Positions 49,316 through 57,111 of a stretch of 64,000 bases of DNA are shown here, one piece after another (the stretch's first letter is position 1; each line of letters opens with the position of its first letter). The notes under the pieces are model-generated. The model was not told the origin of the DNA. It did not search any database and saw nothing but the letters and a program-made list of their open reading frames with translations. Position numbers and translations under genes: made by a program. The stretch lies in assembly GCA_963666875.2 (NCBI GenBank), contig CAXXPU010000014.1, positions 372,001 to 436,000 on the forward strand, written 5' to 3'. This DNA comes from G963662655 sp963666875. Its GTDB lineage: Bacteria > Cloacimonadota > Cloacimonadia > Cloacimonadales > JAIOQZ01.

Positions 49316-51655
49316 TTATTTCAACAACAGCGCCTTACACATCTCTTTTACATCACCTGTCCGCATCTGGATGAAATACACACCGCTCGAGACCGGCTTT
49401 CCGTTATCGTCGTTACCCTGCCATGTTACCTCGTGCGATCCGGCGGACAATACTTTGTTCACCAGCGTTTTCACCTTCTGACCGCGGATATTATAGACCT
49501 CGACCGCGACCTTTCCCTGCGCAACGCTGAAGGAGATCGTCGTGCTGGGGTTGAACGGATTGGGATACGCCCGAACCTGGTATTCCACAGGACCGATGTC
49601 GTCAATCGCATCCGAACCCATACTGCTGTTGATCGTACCAGGCGTACCGTAATTCATGCTCGACGCCTGCCAGCTTTCGCCAAGCGCGTTATCCATCGTC
49701 GGATCCATCAGTTCGAGCGTGGGGCCGTTACCGTCCGGCTCGGTGGGCCACGGCGATTCATCGTCGTACTCGACGGAATCGACAATCGTCTCGTTCGAAT
49801 CGTAGAGCCGAAGCAACTCTCCGCCGCCGCTCAGACCGAATCCGGTATTGCCGACGATGTTCGTGACATTGGGATGCATTTCGGAAAAGAGTTCGGCGTT
49901 CTCGCACAGGACGATGTATGCGTCCGATTCCAGGATGGTTTCGTCCGGAATCTGGAACGCATGGTCGTCTTCCGAGTCCTTGAATATCCAGCCGGAAATG
50001 TTCACCGCAACGTCCGTGGGGTTGTAGAGTTCCACCCAGTCCTCGGTCTCGAAGTCGTCGGGCGAGTTGTAGTTTATTTCGTTGATCACCACCACGCCCG
50101 TTTCGCCAATGACCTCGACCGTTTCGTATTCGTACTGCGCCCGTTCGGGATAGAAAGCTCCCAGGTCGCTATTCTCGGCATAGACGTAGTAATCGATGTC
50201 GCCATAGCTGGCAGTAACATCGACACCATAGATACCGTCACCGGCGCTGTCGTCTCCATGCGCGCCGTCGTCGAGCATGAAGACCTCGAAGAAGGCGTCG
50301 GAGCCGTTTTCGCGGTATCCGAGCAATACGACGTTCGCATCCGACACCTGCGCCGTGATGTAAATCGTCGTTCCCGGCTCGACACTCTGCGTGGAGGGCG
50401 ATACATCCGTGATCGACGGAACGGTTCCATCGAAAAGTTCGTGATCGAGCAGATAATCGCTCCGCACGTCCATCAATTCTGTGATCCCGACGATGCTGCC
50501 CTGCCCGGAGTTTACGGTCGAATAGATATTCTGCTCGAACATGGAATAATTGTAGAGCTTGTGGGGATCGTTCTGGTAGTCCTCGTCGATGATGCTCTGA
50601 ATCTCGAGCGCGCGGGTCTCATACCAGCCGTTGTCGAAGTTCTCCTCGATCATGGTGCGCATGTGGGCGATGTATTTCTTTCGGTAGCGATCGTTTGTGA
50701 GTACCTGCGAGATGATCGGGTAATTCGAATTATCGATATTGAACAGCGGCGTCAACTGTTGCATCTGTGAGAGAGTCAGATGTCCGCCGGACATTACGTT
50801 CGCAAAGACGCCGAAGTTCTCGTTGAGATCCCAAAGAATGGGATTGAACCGGTCGGCGGCATCCTTGAAGATGTAGTAGTTGTGCCCGTAGTTCACCGGA
50901 GCGTCCAGGTTGATAGTCAGGATATCGAACGCGAGCATCCACAGGTGACGATCGACGTTCAGAACGCTCTCCATCTGCTCCGGATCATTGTTGAATGTAT
51001 CGAGGAAATCGATCAGCTCGTCCCAGCCCTCATCCGATTCGATCTCGTAGAAATTGTAATACTGGCTTTCGTTCTCCCCCAGATAGCCCCAGACCACAGC
51101 GTTTCCGGCGTTTCCGGCAATTTCACCCTTGAATCGCGCCCGGTCGTTTGTCTGAAAATGGGTTGTGCCGAAATACTTATCCACGTCCTGCACACTGGTG
51201 TATAGCCCGATCAGATCGTCATTCACATAGACGTTCGCGTAGTTTGCCAGACTGGATGGTAGGTATTTGCGCGCGATTTCGTAACTCAATGTTTCGCGCA
51301 CGAACGACGGATCCTTGAAACCATTGGAGAGCTTGAGTGTGCCGTAATTTTCATAGAGCTGGTCGTCAATCACGTAATCGAGCTTGATGTTGAAGGGATT
51401 CTTGTTACGATTTGGGGAATAGCTACTATTGCCTTTATAACGTACCCCGACGCTGTCGTATTGCACGCCGTTGATCACAGCCGTTCCAAGCAATCGCTCT
51501 TCGTTACCCGCTGCGTAGAGCTGATCCAGAATCTGATCCCAGTTGTCCTGCTCGAAGTATAGCTCAATCGTGTTGATCTGCTCGATGTTGTAGAAATCCT
51601 GTGCGAATGCCGATAGCCCGATCATCATTATCAACGCTGTAAATAACAACCTCAT
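49316..51655 (-). CDS. CotH kinase-like secreted protein with FlgD-like sorting domain
   Basis: A 779-residue exported protein with signal peptide LLFTALIMMIGLSAFAQ. The CotH-like domain (20-420) has VGVRYKGNSSYSP, DPSFVRETLSYEIARKY and NYYIFKDAADRFNPILWDLNENFG. A beta-rich segment, a lamin-tail domain (VVINEINYNSPDDFETEDW) and a C-terminal FlgD-like domain (YPNPFNPSTTISF ... SSGVYFIQM) complete it. CotH proteins are atypical kinases that phosphorylate surface proteins. The ATG at 51653-51655 with GGGAGG is clear; a longer upstream frame is non-coding. Likely exported by a type IX-like or similar route. Confidence 0.87.
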   Translation of the reverse strand: MRLLFTALIMMIGLSAFAQDFYNIEQINTIELYFEQDNWDQILDQLYAAGNEERLLGTAVINGVQYDSVGVRYKGNSSYSPNRNKNPFNIKLDYVIDDQLYENYGTLKLSNGFKDPSFVRETLSYEIARKYLPSSLANYANVYVNDDLIGLYTSVQDVDKYFGTTHFQTNDRARFKGEIAGNAGNAVVWGYLGENESQYYNFYEIESDEGWDELIDFLDTFNNDPEQMESVLNVDRHLWMLAFDILTINLDAPVNYGHNYYIFKDAADRFNPILWDLNENFGVFANVMSGGHLTLSQMQQLTPLFNIDNSNYPIISQVLTNDRYRKKYIAHMRTMIEENFDNGWYETRALEIQSIIDEDYQNDPHKLYNYSMFEQNIYSTVNSGQGSIVGITELMDVRSDYLLDHELFDGTVPSITDVSPSTQSVEPGTTIYITAQVSDANVVLLGYRENGSDAFFEVFMLDDGAHGDDSAGDGIYGVDVTASYGDIDYYVYAENSDLGAFYPERAQYEYETVEVIGETGVVVINEINYNSPDDFETEDWVELYNPTDVAVNISGWIFKDSEDDHAFQIPDETILESDAYIVLCENAELFSEMHPNVTNIVGNTGFGLSGGGELLRLYDSNETIVDSVEYDDESPWPTEPDGNGPTLELMDPTMDNALGESWQASSMNYGTPGTINSSMGSDAIDDIGPVEYQVRAYPNPFNPSTTISFSVAQGKVAVEVYNIRGQKVKTLVNKVLSAGSHEVTWQGNDDNGKPVSSGVYFIQMRTGDVKEMCKALLLK

Positions 51656-51810
51656 ATTTCCTCCCGGAACACACTTGCAGAACAAGCGTATTTCGATAGA
51701 CAGATTATAACCGAAAACACTGCGAAAATTCACAAGAAATATGAAAGATATGCCTGTCAACAATTTATGGACACATTCCGATCGGTGGGTGTCTCTGTTT
51801 GAGCGGGACA

Positions 51811-51850
51811 AAAAAAAATCCCATCCCCACAGCACAGCAGGGATGGGATG
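51811..51850 (-). terminator. Intrinsic terminator after the M1-type peptidase
   Basis: On the minus strand, CATCCCATCCC and GGGGATGGGAT pair around a CTGTGCTGT-type loop and are followed by nine T residues. It separates the peptidase gene from the CotH operon. Confidence 0.85.
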
Positions 51851-51870
51851 TCTGTGTATAGAGTTTCGGG

Positions 51871-54816
51871 TTACTTCATCAAGATCATTTTCAACACCTT
51901 GTTGGAAGCACCAGCGGTCAGCTTGCAAAGATAAACACCGCTGCTCACGTTCGCGCCACGCTGATCGCGACCATTCCATTCAATCGTGTGTTCACCACGT
52001 TCGTACACGCCTTGGGCGAGTGTCGCAATTCGCTGTCCGCGGACGTTAAAAACCGTCAGTTCGATTTCGCTGTTTTCCGGAAGGTCGAAACGGATTGTCG
52101 TGTCTGGGTTGAAGGGATTGGGGTAGTTGCACATCGCGAGGTTAATTGCCGGAACCGATTCGTCTTCAAATCCCTGAATCTCGCCGAAATCGTCCATGAC
52201 CATCATCATGAAATTCTCGGCATGTTCGCTCTCCATGAAGAAGAGTGGGAAACCCAGCAGGTAGAATTTATAATCGCCGTCGTACCGAATAGCGCAGGTC
52301 TGGTTTTCCCAATCCGGATTATCGCTGGTGGAGTCGTACTGGTAGAGGATTTCCGCATCGTCCGTCGGCGCGATGGCACACACATAGGGTAGCACGCCGT
52401 TCCAGGTGGGTAATTCGACCTTCTCCGGGTCGATATCCAACTGGGGATAGCCACCATAGGCGAGTGCGCCGGAGAAATCAGCGGTACTCTGGAACCACGC
52501 GTCTTCGATGTGGAAGGCGTGGCGGAACTCGTTGATACTGAGATCTTCCAGGTGTCTCCAGGATGTCACCAGTAAGTTTCCGCCGGCGGAGAGATAGGTG
52601 AACGAAGAATAGAGATTCCCGTCGAACGGAATGCTGTTGATATCGTCGCAATAGACCACGATGGATGAGTACTTCGCCATTTCGGAGAGCGGTACAGGTC
52701 CGTCTGCTGCCACATCCCACCAGGTTACCGAGTATTCGGACAGGATATCCTGATAGAAGGCATCGACCTCTTCGTCGGTGGGCATGGGCGAGGTGTCGGG
52801 GTAGTCGTCGGTCATATCGATTGCCAGAATTCCCTGATCGAAGGAGTATTCGATTGGCTGAAGCTCGACAACATTCGACATGGGGCTCGTATAGGATGTA
52901 TCTTCTCCACTCACAGCCGCGATCGTGTAAAAGTAGGTTTGGTTCATCTCGACCGAGTCGTCGCAGAATGCGCCGGGCAAAGCCGGTTCTGCATTCATTA
53001 CAGTCCAGTCCGAACCGTTCGTACTGCGCAGGATGTAGTATCCGGCGAAATCCGGGTCGAAGAACTCCGGCAGCACCAACAAGACCGAGCCGTCACGATT
53101 CCGCACCGGCTCATTCAACTCGGGCAGCTTCTCTTCGAATCCGCCGTCGAGTATGCGGTTGATCGGATCCCACACGAGGCTGTCCAGATCACCCTCCAGA
53201 TACATGGTATGGTGGCTGAATCCGCCCGGCGCCCAGACACGTCCCTCGTCCGTGTTCAGATGATAGGGAACGTAGAGGTCGAACGGTTCGTCGGCGTTGT
53301 TATACGAGCGCATCGTCACCTTGATGGAGTCCTGAGCGTCAGAGGTGTAATAGCAGTAGTCGTACGTGGGTCTGCCTTCCTGATAGTACCACTGATCGAA
53401 ATACCAACCGAGTTCGATGCCGGCGGCAGCTTCCATGTTTTCTTCCAGATCGTCGTTGGTAGCAGTTCCGTAGCGGAGATCCGGATCGCTCATGTAATTC
53501 GAGACGCCTTCGAAGAAAACATCGTCACCCAGCATGAAGCGCAACATGTGCAGCACCCAGGCGCCCTTGCCATAGACCACCCAGTCCAGAACGTGGTTCT
53601 GGCTTCCGTTGGGATCGCGCTCGATTTTATCCTCCAGTCCGTTATCGAACTGCGTCATGTGATAGAGATACCAGTCGAAGCCCATGATATTCTCAGTGTA
53701 AAGCGCTTCGGAGAAAGTCGCAAAACCTTCGTTGAGCCAGATGTACGCCCACGTGTCGCAGGTAATCATATCGCCTGCCCACTGGTGCGAGAGCTCGTGC
53801 AGAACGGTGGAGTAGTTATCGGGCGTGGCAATCAGTGAACCGAACGTCGTACAGGTCTGGTGCTCCATCGCGCCACCGAATCCCGGAACGACCGCGTGAC
53901 CGTATTTCTCGTCGAGGAATGGATACGTGCCGTATTTACTCGTCAGGAAATCGATCATCGCGCAGATATCGGCGAACGCGGAAACCTGTAAATCGTAATC
54001 CTCGGGAAACACGTAGTTGATGACCGGCATGTCGGTGCCGCCGTGGCTGTATGTGAGCGTGTTGACAGCGTAATTAGTACAGGCAATGGAGATCAGATAG
54101 GTCGAGATGGGATTCGATTCGTGATATTTCACGGTCTTCGTGCCATCGCCGTTGTCGATCTCATCGACGATCATCCCGTTGGCGGCAAGCTCGTAGTCGT
54201 CAGGGATGGTCATCCAGATATCGACTGTCTCGGCCTTGTCGTACGGGTAATCTTTACAGGGATACCACTGTGGTGCGCCGCGCGGCTGAACGAATGTGAA
54301 CGCAATGGGTTCGCCATCGTGCGCAAAGAAATACAATCCACCGCCGGCGGTGCCGTCAATCGACGGCTCGCCCTCGTACTGCACGTTGATGGTTACGGTA
54401 TCGCCATTGTTGAATGTCTGCGGCGTATCGATGGTGAGAAAACGATTTTCTTGCGTGAAAGTCGTTGCCGCCCCATTGACCGTCAGACCGGTGATTTGCA
54501 GGCTGTCGTCGAAGTCCAGCTCGATCGCATCTACGTTGTCCGCGACAACAAGCACCTCGATGATATTGTCCGCGACAATCGACTCCGTGTCGAAGTCGAT
54601 CTCCATATTGATTTTGTAATATTGCACATCGTAGTCGTTCATGTTGCGAAGATCGCGCGAGACGTATTCCTGCCAGCTGTCGGCGAATTGCTGCTTGCTG
54701 CGGCAAAGGTCCATTGTATTCCGGGCGAGTCGCTTGATATCGACGGGCGGTTCCGCTGTCAGCATCATCGACAGAAGAAGAAAAACAGCGGTAAAAACTA
54801 TCGTATTCCTTTTCAT
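51871..54816 (-). CDS. Secreted M1-family metallopeptidase with FlgD-like sorting domain
   Basis: A 981-residue exported aminopeptidase-like protein. Signal peptide KRNTIVFTAVFLLLSMMLTA; N-terminal beta domain (60-230); catalytic domain with HELSHQW (zinc HExxH) and NEGFATF carrying the third ligand. The exopeptidase motif, usually GxMEN, reads GAMEH. A C-terminal extension of about 350 residues contains an FN3-like and a peptidase-associated segment, ending in NYPNPFNPDTTIRF ... SSGVYLCKL. The ATG at 54814-54816 has GGAGGTGACG ahead of it. It is a single-gene unit with its own terminator. Confidence 0.92.
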   Translation of the reverse strand: MKRNTIVFTAVFLLLSMMLTAEPPVDIKRLARNTMDLCRSKQQFADSWQEYVSRDLRNMNDYDVQYYKINMEIDFDTESIVADNIIEVLVVADNVDAIELDFDDSLQITGLTVNGAATTFTQENRFLTIDTPQTFNNGDTVTINVQYEGEPSIDGTAGGGLYFFAHDGEPIAFTFVQPRGAPQWYPCKDYPYDKAETVDIWMTIPDDYELAANGMIVDEIDNGDGTKTVKYHESNPISTYLISIACTNYAVNTLTYSHGGTDMPVINYVFPEDYDLQVSAFADICAMIDFLTSKYGTYPFLDEKYGHAVVPGFGGAMEHQTCTTFGSLIATPDNYSTVLHELSHQWAGDMITCDTWAYIWLNEGFATFSEALYTENIMGFDWYLYHMTQFDNGLEDKIERDPNGSQNHVLDWVVYGKGAWVLHMLRFMLGDDVFFEGVSNYMSDPDLRYGTATNDDLEENMEAAAGIELGWYFDQWYYQEGRPTYDYCYYTSDAQDSIKVTMRSYNNADEPFDLYVPYHLNTDEGRVWAPGGFSHHTMYLEGDLDSLVWDPINRILDGGFEEKLPELNEPVRNRDGSVLLVLPEFFDPDFAGYYILRSTNGSDWTVMNAEPALPGAFCDDSVEMNQTYFYTIAAVSGEDTSYTSPMSNVVELQPIEYSFDQGILAIDMTDDYPDTSPMPTDEEVDAFYQDILSEYSVTWWDVAADGPVPLSEMAKYSSIVVYCDDINSIPFDGNLYSSFTYLSAGGNLLVTSWRHLEDLSINEFRHAFHIEDAWFQSTADFSGALAYGGYPQLDIDPEKVELPTWNGVLPYVCAIAPTDDAEILYQYDSTSDNPDWENQTCAIRYDGDYKFYLLGFPLFFMESEHAENFMMMVMDDFGEIQGFEDESVPAINLAMCNYPNPFNPDTTIRFDLPENSEIELTVFNVRGQRIATLAQGVYERGEHTIEWNGRDQRGANVSSGVYLCKLTAGASNKVLKMILMK

Positions 54817-54896
54817 CGTCACCTCCATGTTGTATTATTAATCGATTGTACATGTTGCATTTCCCGTGCCATCGGTGGGTGGTCGAACGCTACGAA

Positions 54897-54951
54897 GAAA
54901 TCAACTTCCGAATGTGACGAACGAAGTGAGTCTCTTCCGAATGTTGATTTC
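54897..54951. repeat. Palindromic dispersed repeat
   Basis: Ends GAAATCAAC/GTTGATTTC are inverted repeats around two direct copies of CTTCCGAATGT. Related to 43456-43506 and 43546-43598. Confidence 0.65.
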
Positions 54952-55166
54952 GATATTGAATACCCTCACACCGACCCTCTCCCACTTCCGGGTGGTCGGA
55001 CATGATCGACACGGGGCAGGCTCGCCCGGAGGTCGAGCGCTACGGGTGGTGTTGTCGAAATTGGTGGTCGAGCGCTTTTCCTCTCACTGTAGCCGCCGAT
55101 CCTTCGACTTCGCTCAGCAACTGTGTCGAGCGTCAAGTATAAAAAGGGGGTATCCTCTCGTTTTCC

Positions 55167-55290
55167 GTGGATAAATGCTGGAATTTGTCTGAAATGGACA
55201 CAATCCACACCACGATAAGCGAACGAGACACTTTGACGTTCTATTCGGCGTGGATTGTGGACAAATTACTCTTCAAACGCATTTATCCAC
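55167..55290. repeat. Interrupted inverted repeat
   Basis: Left arm 55167-55208 and right arm 55250-55290 share perfect 12-base outer (GTGGATAAATGC) and 10-base inner (CACAATCCAC) segments, with a non-matching middle of about 19 bases that contains AATTTGTC in both. The right end carries TTATCCACA, a perfect DnaA-box sequence. Function unknown; may mark the end of the IS110 element. Confidence 0.65.
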
Positions 55291-55297
55291 ATAAAAC

Positions 55298-56275
55298 TCA
55301 GTTCGTTGACTCATGCAATGATGGCGATTTCATGCCCCACGCGAGATTATCTCTAACCATCGCATTCATGATTGTCACCATCTTTCTCATACAAGCCGTG
55401 GTTGCCACTTTCCCGGGTTTTCCTCGCTCGATTAAATCCACCCGGAACGAGCCGATTTTACGATTCCACTGAAAGGATGATATTGTTGGAAGATACAGTG
55501 CATTTCGAACCGATGGTCTGCCACCATGAATATGCCTTTTCCCTTTCAACGTTCCACTATCATGATTGATCGGGGCCAAGCCTGCAAGCATAGCGATTTC
55601 TTTCCTGTTTAGGGTGCCAAGTTCTGGCAATTCGACCAACATCGTCAGTGCTGTATGCTTTGCGACGCCGGGGATTGTCGTTAGCAGCTCTGTCTTCTCA
55701 CGAAACTCCGGTACTTGATCCAGAAGTTCATCTATCTGCTTCTCGATTCGCTTGATTTCATCATTCAAGTACTCGACATGTCGATCAATACTATCGATAA
55801 TCTCATGATCCAGAGTGGATTCTCTGCGATTCTTTTCTCTTTTCCGATAGTCAATCAACTGATGCTTCCGTTTCATCAAATCCCTGATTGCCTCATGCCT
55901 CTTATCCACCTTGCACAGCAATCGGACGCCGAGCTTCTCGGCATACAGCGCAATTGTCTCCGCATCGATCCGATCTGTCTTCGCTAGCTTTCCAGTACTA
56001 CGGGCAAAGCTATGAACCTGATAGGCATTAACTTCTGCAACCATTACGTTATGCTCTAACAAATAGCGTGCCAGTTTTTTCCCATACACTCCCGTCGATT
56101 CATATACAATGACAGGATCATTGCACTGGCGGATTGCATCATAGAGTTCCTCGAATCCCACGGCGGCATTTTTTACTTGCAAGGTTTCCTCTCTCCCTGA
56201 TATAAATACATCAAGGGTCGATTTCGAAACATCGATCCCGATGAAGGTCGAGAGATTGTCGCTAATGTTGGTCAT
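55298..56275 (-). mobile_element. IS110-family transposase (DEDD recombinase)
   Basis: A 325-residue recombinase of the IS110 group. The N-terminal RuvC-like DEDD domain has FIGIDVSKSTLDVFI, VYESTGVYGKKLA and KTDRIDAETIALYAE. The C-terminal part has LTTIPGVAKHTALTM, AGLAPINHDSG and GRPSVRNALYLPTISS with the serine expected of the Transposase_20 domain. The ATG at 56273-56275 is preferred over an upstream in-frame start. Elements of this family move by RNA-guided recombination using a bridge RNA encoded in the non-coding end next to the gene. The reading frame is intact, so the element may be active. Confidence 0.9.
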
Positions 56276-56279
56276 AATT

Positions 56280-56490
56280 GCTCCTTTCTTGTATTCGGGC
56301 TTCAAGCCCACGCAACTGTTCGGAATCGCATTATGAACCGGTCTGGACCAAGCTGAGCTCCGGGCTTATTAGCACTGGATGACAACGATCTCGAGACCGG
56401 CAGGATTACCTTGGTGGCCACCAGGGTAATCCACTCATCTAAACTGGCGGCGTTACCGCTATTCTGGCTTCTCAATGAACTGTGTCAATA
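56280..56490 (-). ncRNA. Candidate IS110 bridge RNA region
   Basis: About 320 bases upstream of the recombinase contain no gene but strong secondary structure, for example GGATTACC-tt-GGTGGCCACC-a-GGGTAATCC on the plus strand (56412-56443) and smaller hairpins either side. IS110-group elements encode their bridge RNA in the 5' non-coding end, so this is the expected place. The exact ends and guide loops are not resolved here. Confidence 0.45.
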
Positions 56491-56595
56491 TACAAGGATG
56501 ACACCGAGTGGCGTAAAAAGAGGCTCGCCTGCGTACCATTGTGGAGACAGACCGAAATATCAGAAGGATATGGAAATCCTGAAATGCGATATGAG

Positions 56596-57045
56596 TCAGA
56601 CAGATTTTGGATTGAAGAATGTAATGTCGGCACACTCGCGATAATACGGGAGGCGTTCGCTCCACAGACGCTTGATTTCCGACTCCGTTTTACCCTTCAA
56701 CAACGGGCGATCGCTGCCTTTGATGCGATCCCATAGAATTTCCCACGGGGTGTCGATGAGGATGATGCGGTGTTTCTTTGCTTTCAGTAGCGCTCTGTTC
56801 TTTTCTCGCAGCACGATTCCGCCACCGGTGGCACATACGCCGTTCTCCGGAATTTTTTCGAGGATTCGGGTTTCGAGATCGCGAAAATACGATTCACCGT
56901 AACTGTCGAAGATTCCAGCTATACTGGATTCCTGTGCCTCTTCGATCAAGCAGTCGATATCGAAAAAGGGAAGCCGCATACTGCTGGCTATCCGCTTTCC
57001 CATCGTCGTCTTGCCGCAACCCATGAATCCAATCAGAAAAATCAT
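56596..57045 (-). CDS. aroK: Shikimate kinase, short C-terminus
   Basis: Phosphorylates shikimate in aromatic amino-acid synthesis. The 149-residue protein has the P-loop GFMGCGKTTMGK, the shikimate-binding FDIDCLIEE and YFRDLE (R in the R/E pair), VCATGGGIV, and the lid DRPLL. It stops at FFNPKSV, roughly 20 residues short of typical 170-residue members, next to the IS110 upstream region, so the end may have been cut by the insertion. The ATG at 57043-57045 has a run of G residues ahead. It lies after the rpsA terminator. Confidence 0.88.
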   Translation of the reverse strand: MIFLIGFMGCGKTTMGKRIASSMRLPFFDIDCLIEEAQESSIAGIFDSYGESYFRDLETRILEKIPENGVCATGGGIVLREKNRALLKAKKHRIILIDTPWEILWDRIKGSDRPLLKGKTESEIKRLWSERLPYYRECADITFFNPKSV

Positions 57046-57069
57046 CCATCTCCCCCCCGATGAAAGACA

Positions 57070-57097
57070 TAAAAAAAGGGCGGTCATGCAACCGCCC
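57070..57097 (-). terminator. Intrinsic terminator after rpsA
   Basis: On the minus strand, GGGCGGT/ACCGCCC with a CATGCA-type loop is followed by seven or more T residues, 14 bases after the rpsA stop. It should insulate rpsA from aroK. Confidence 0.9.
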
Positions 57098-57111
57098 TCA
57101 TCTATCGTTGA

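Larger units (their letters stand above)
54829..55297. repeat. Repeat-rich intergenic region
   Basis: No gene. It holds a palindromic element (54897-54951), three short copies of a GGTCGAnCGCTaC-type sequence (about 54870, 55024, 55065), a TTCGACTTCGCTCAG block, and a 124-base inverted repeat (55167-55290). It probably is a graveyard of small repeats flanking the IS110 element. Confidence 0.55.

Noticed and set aside
55283..55291. Perfect DnaA box as a hint of a replication origin
   Set aside because: Only one perfect box and one near-match occur; there is no dnaA, dnaN or parAB nearby and no AT-rich unwinding region, so an origin is unsupported.
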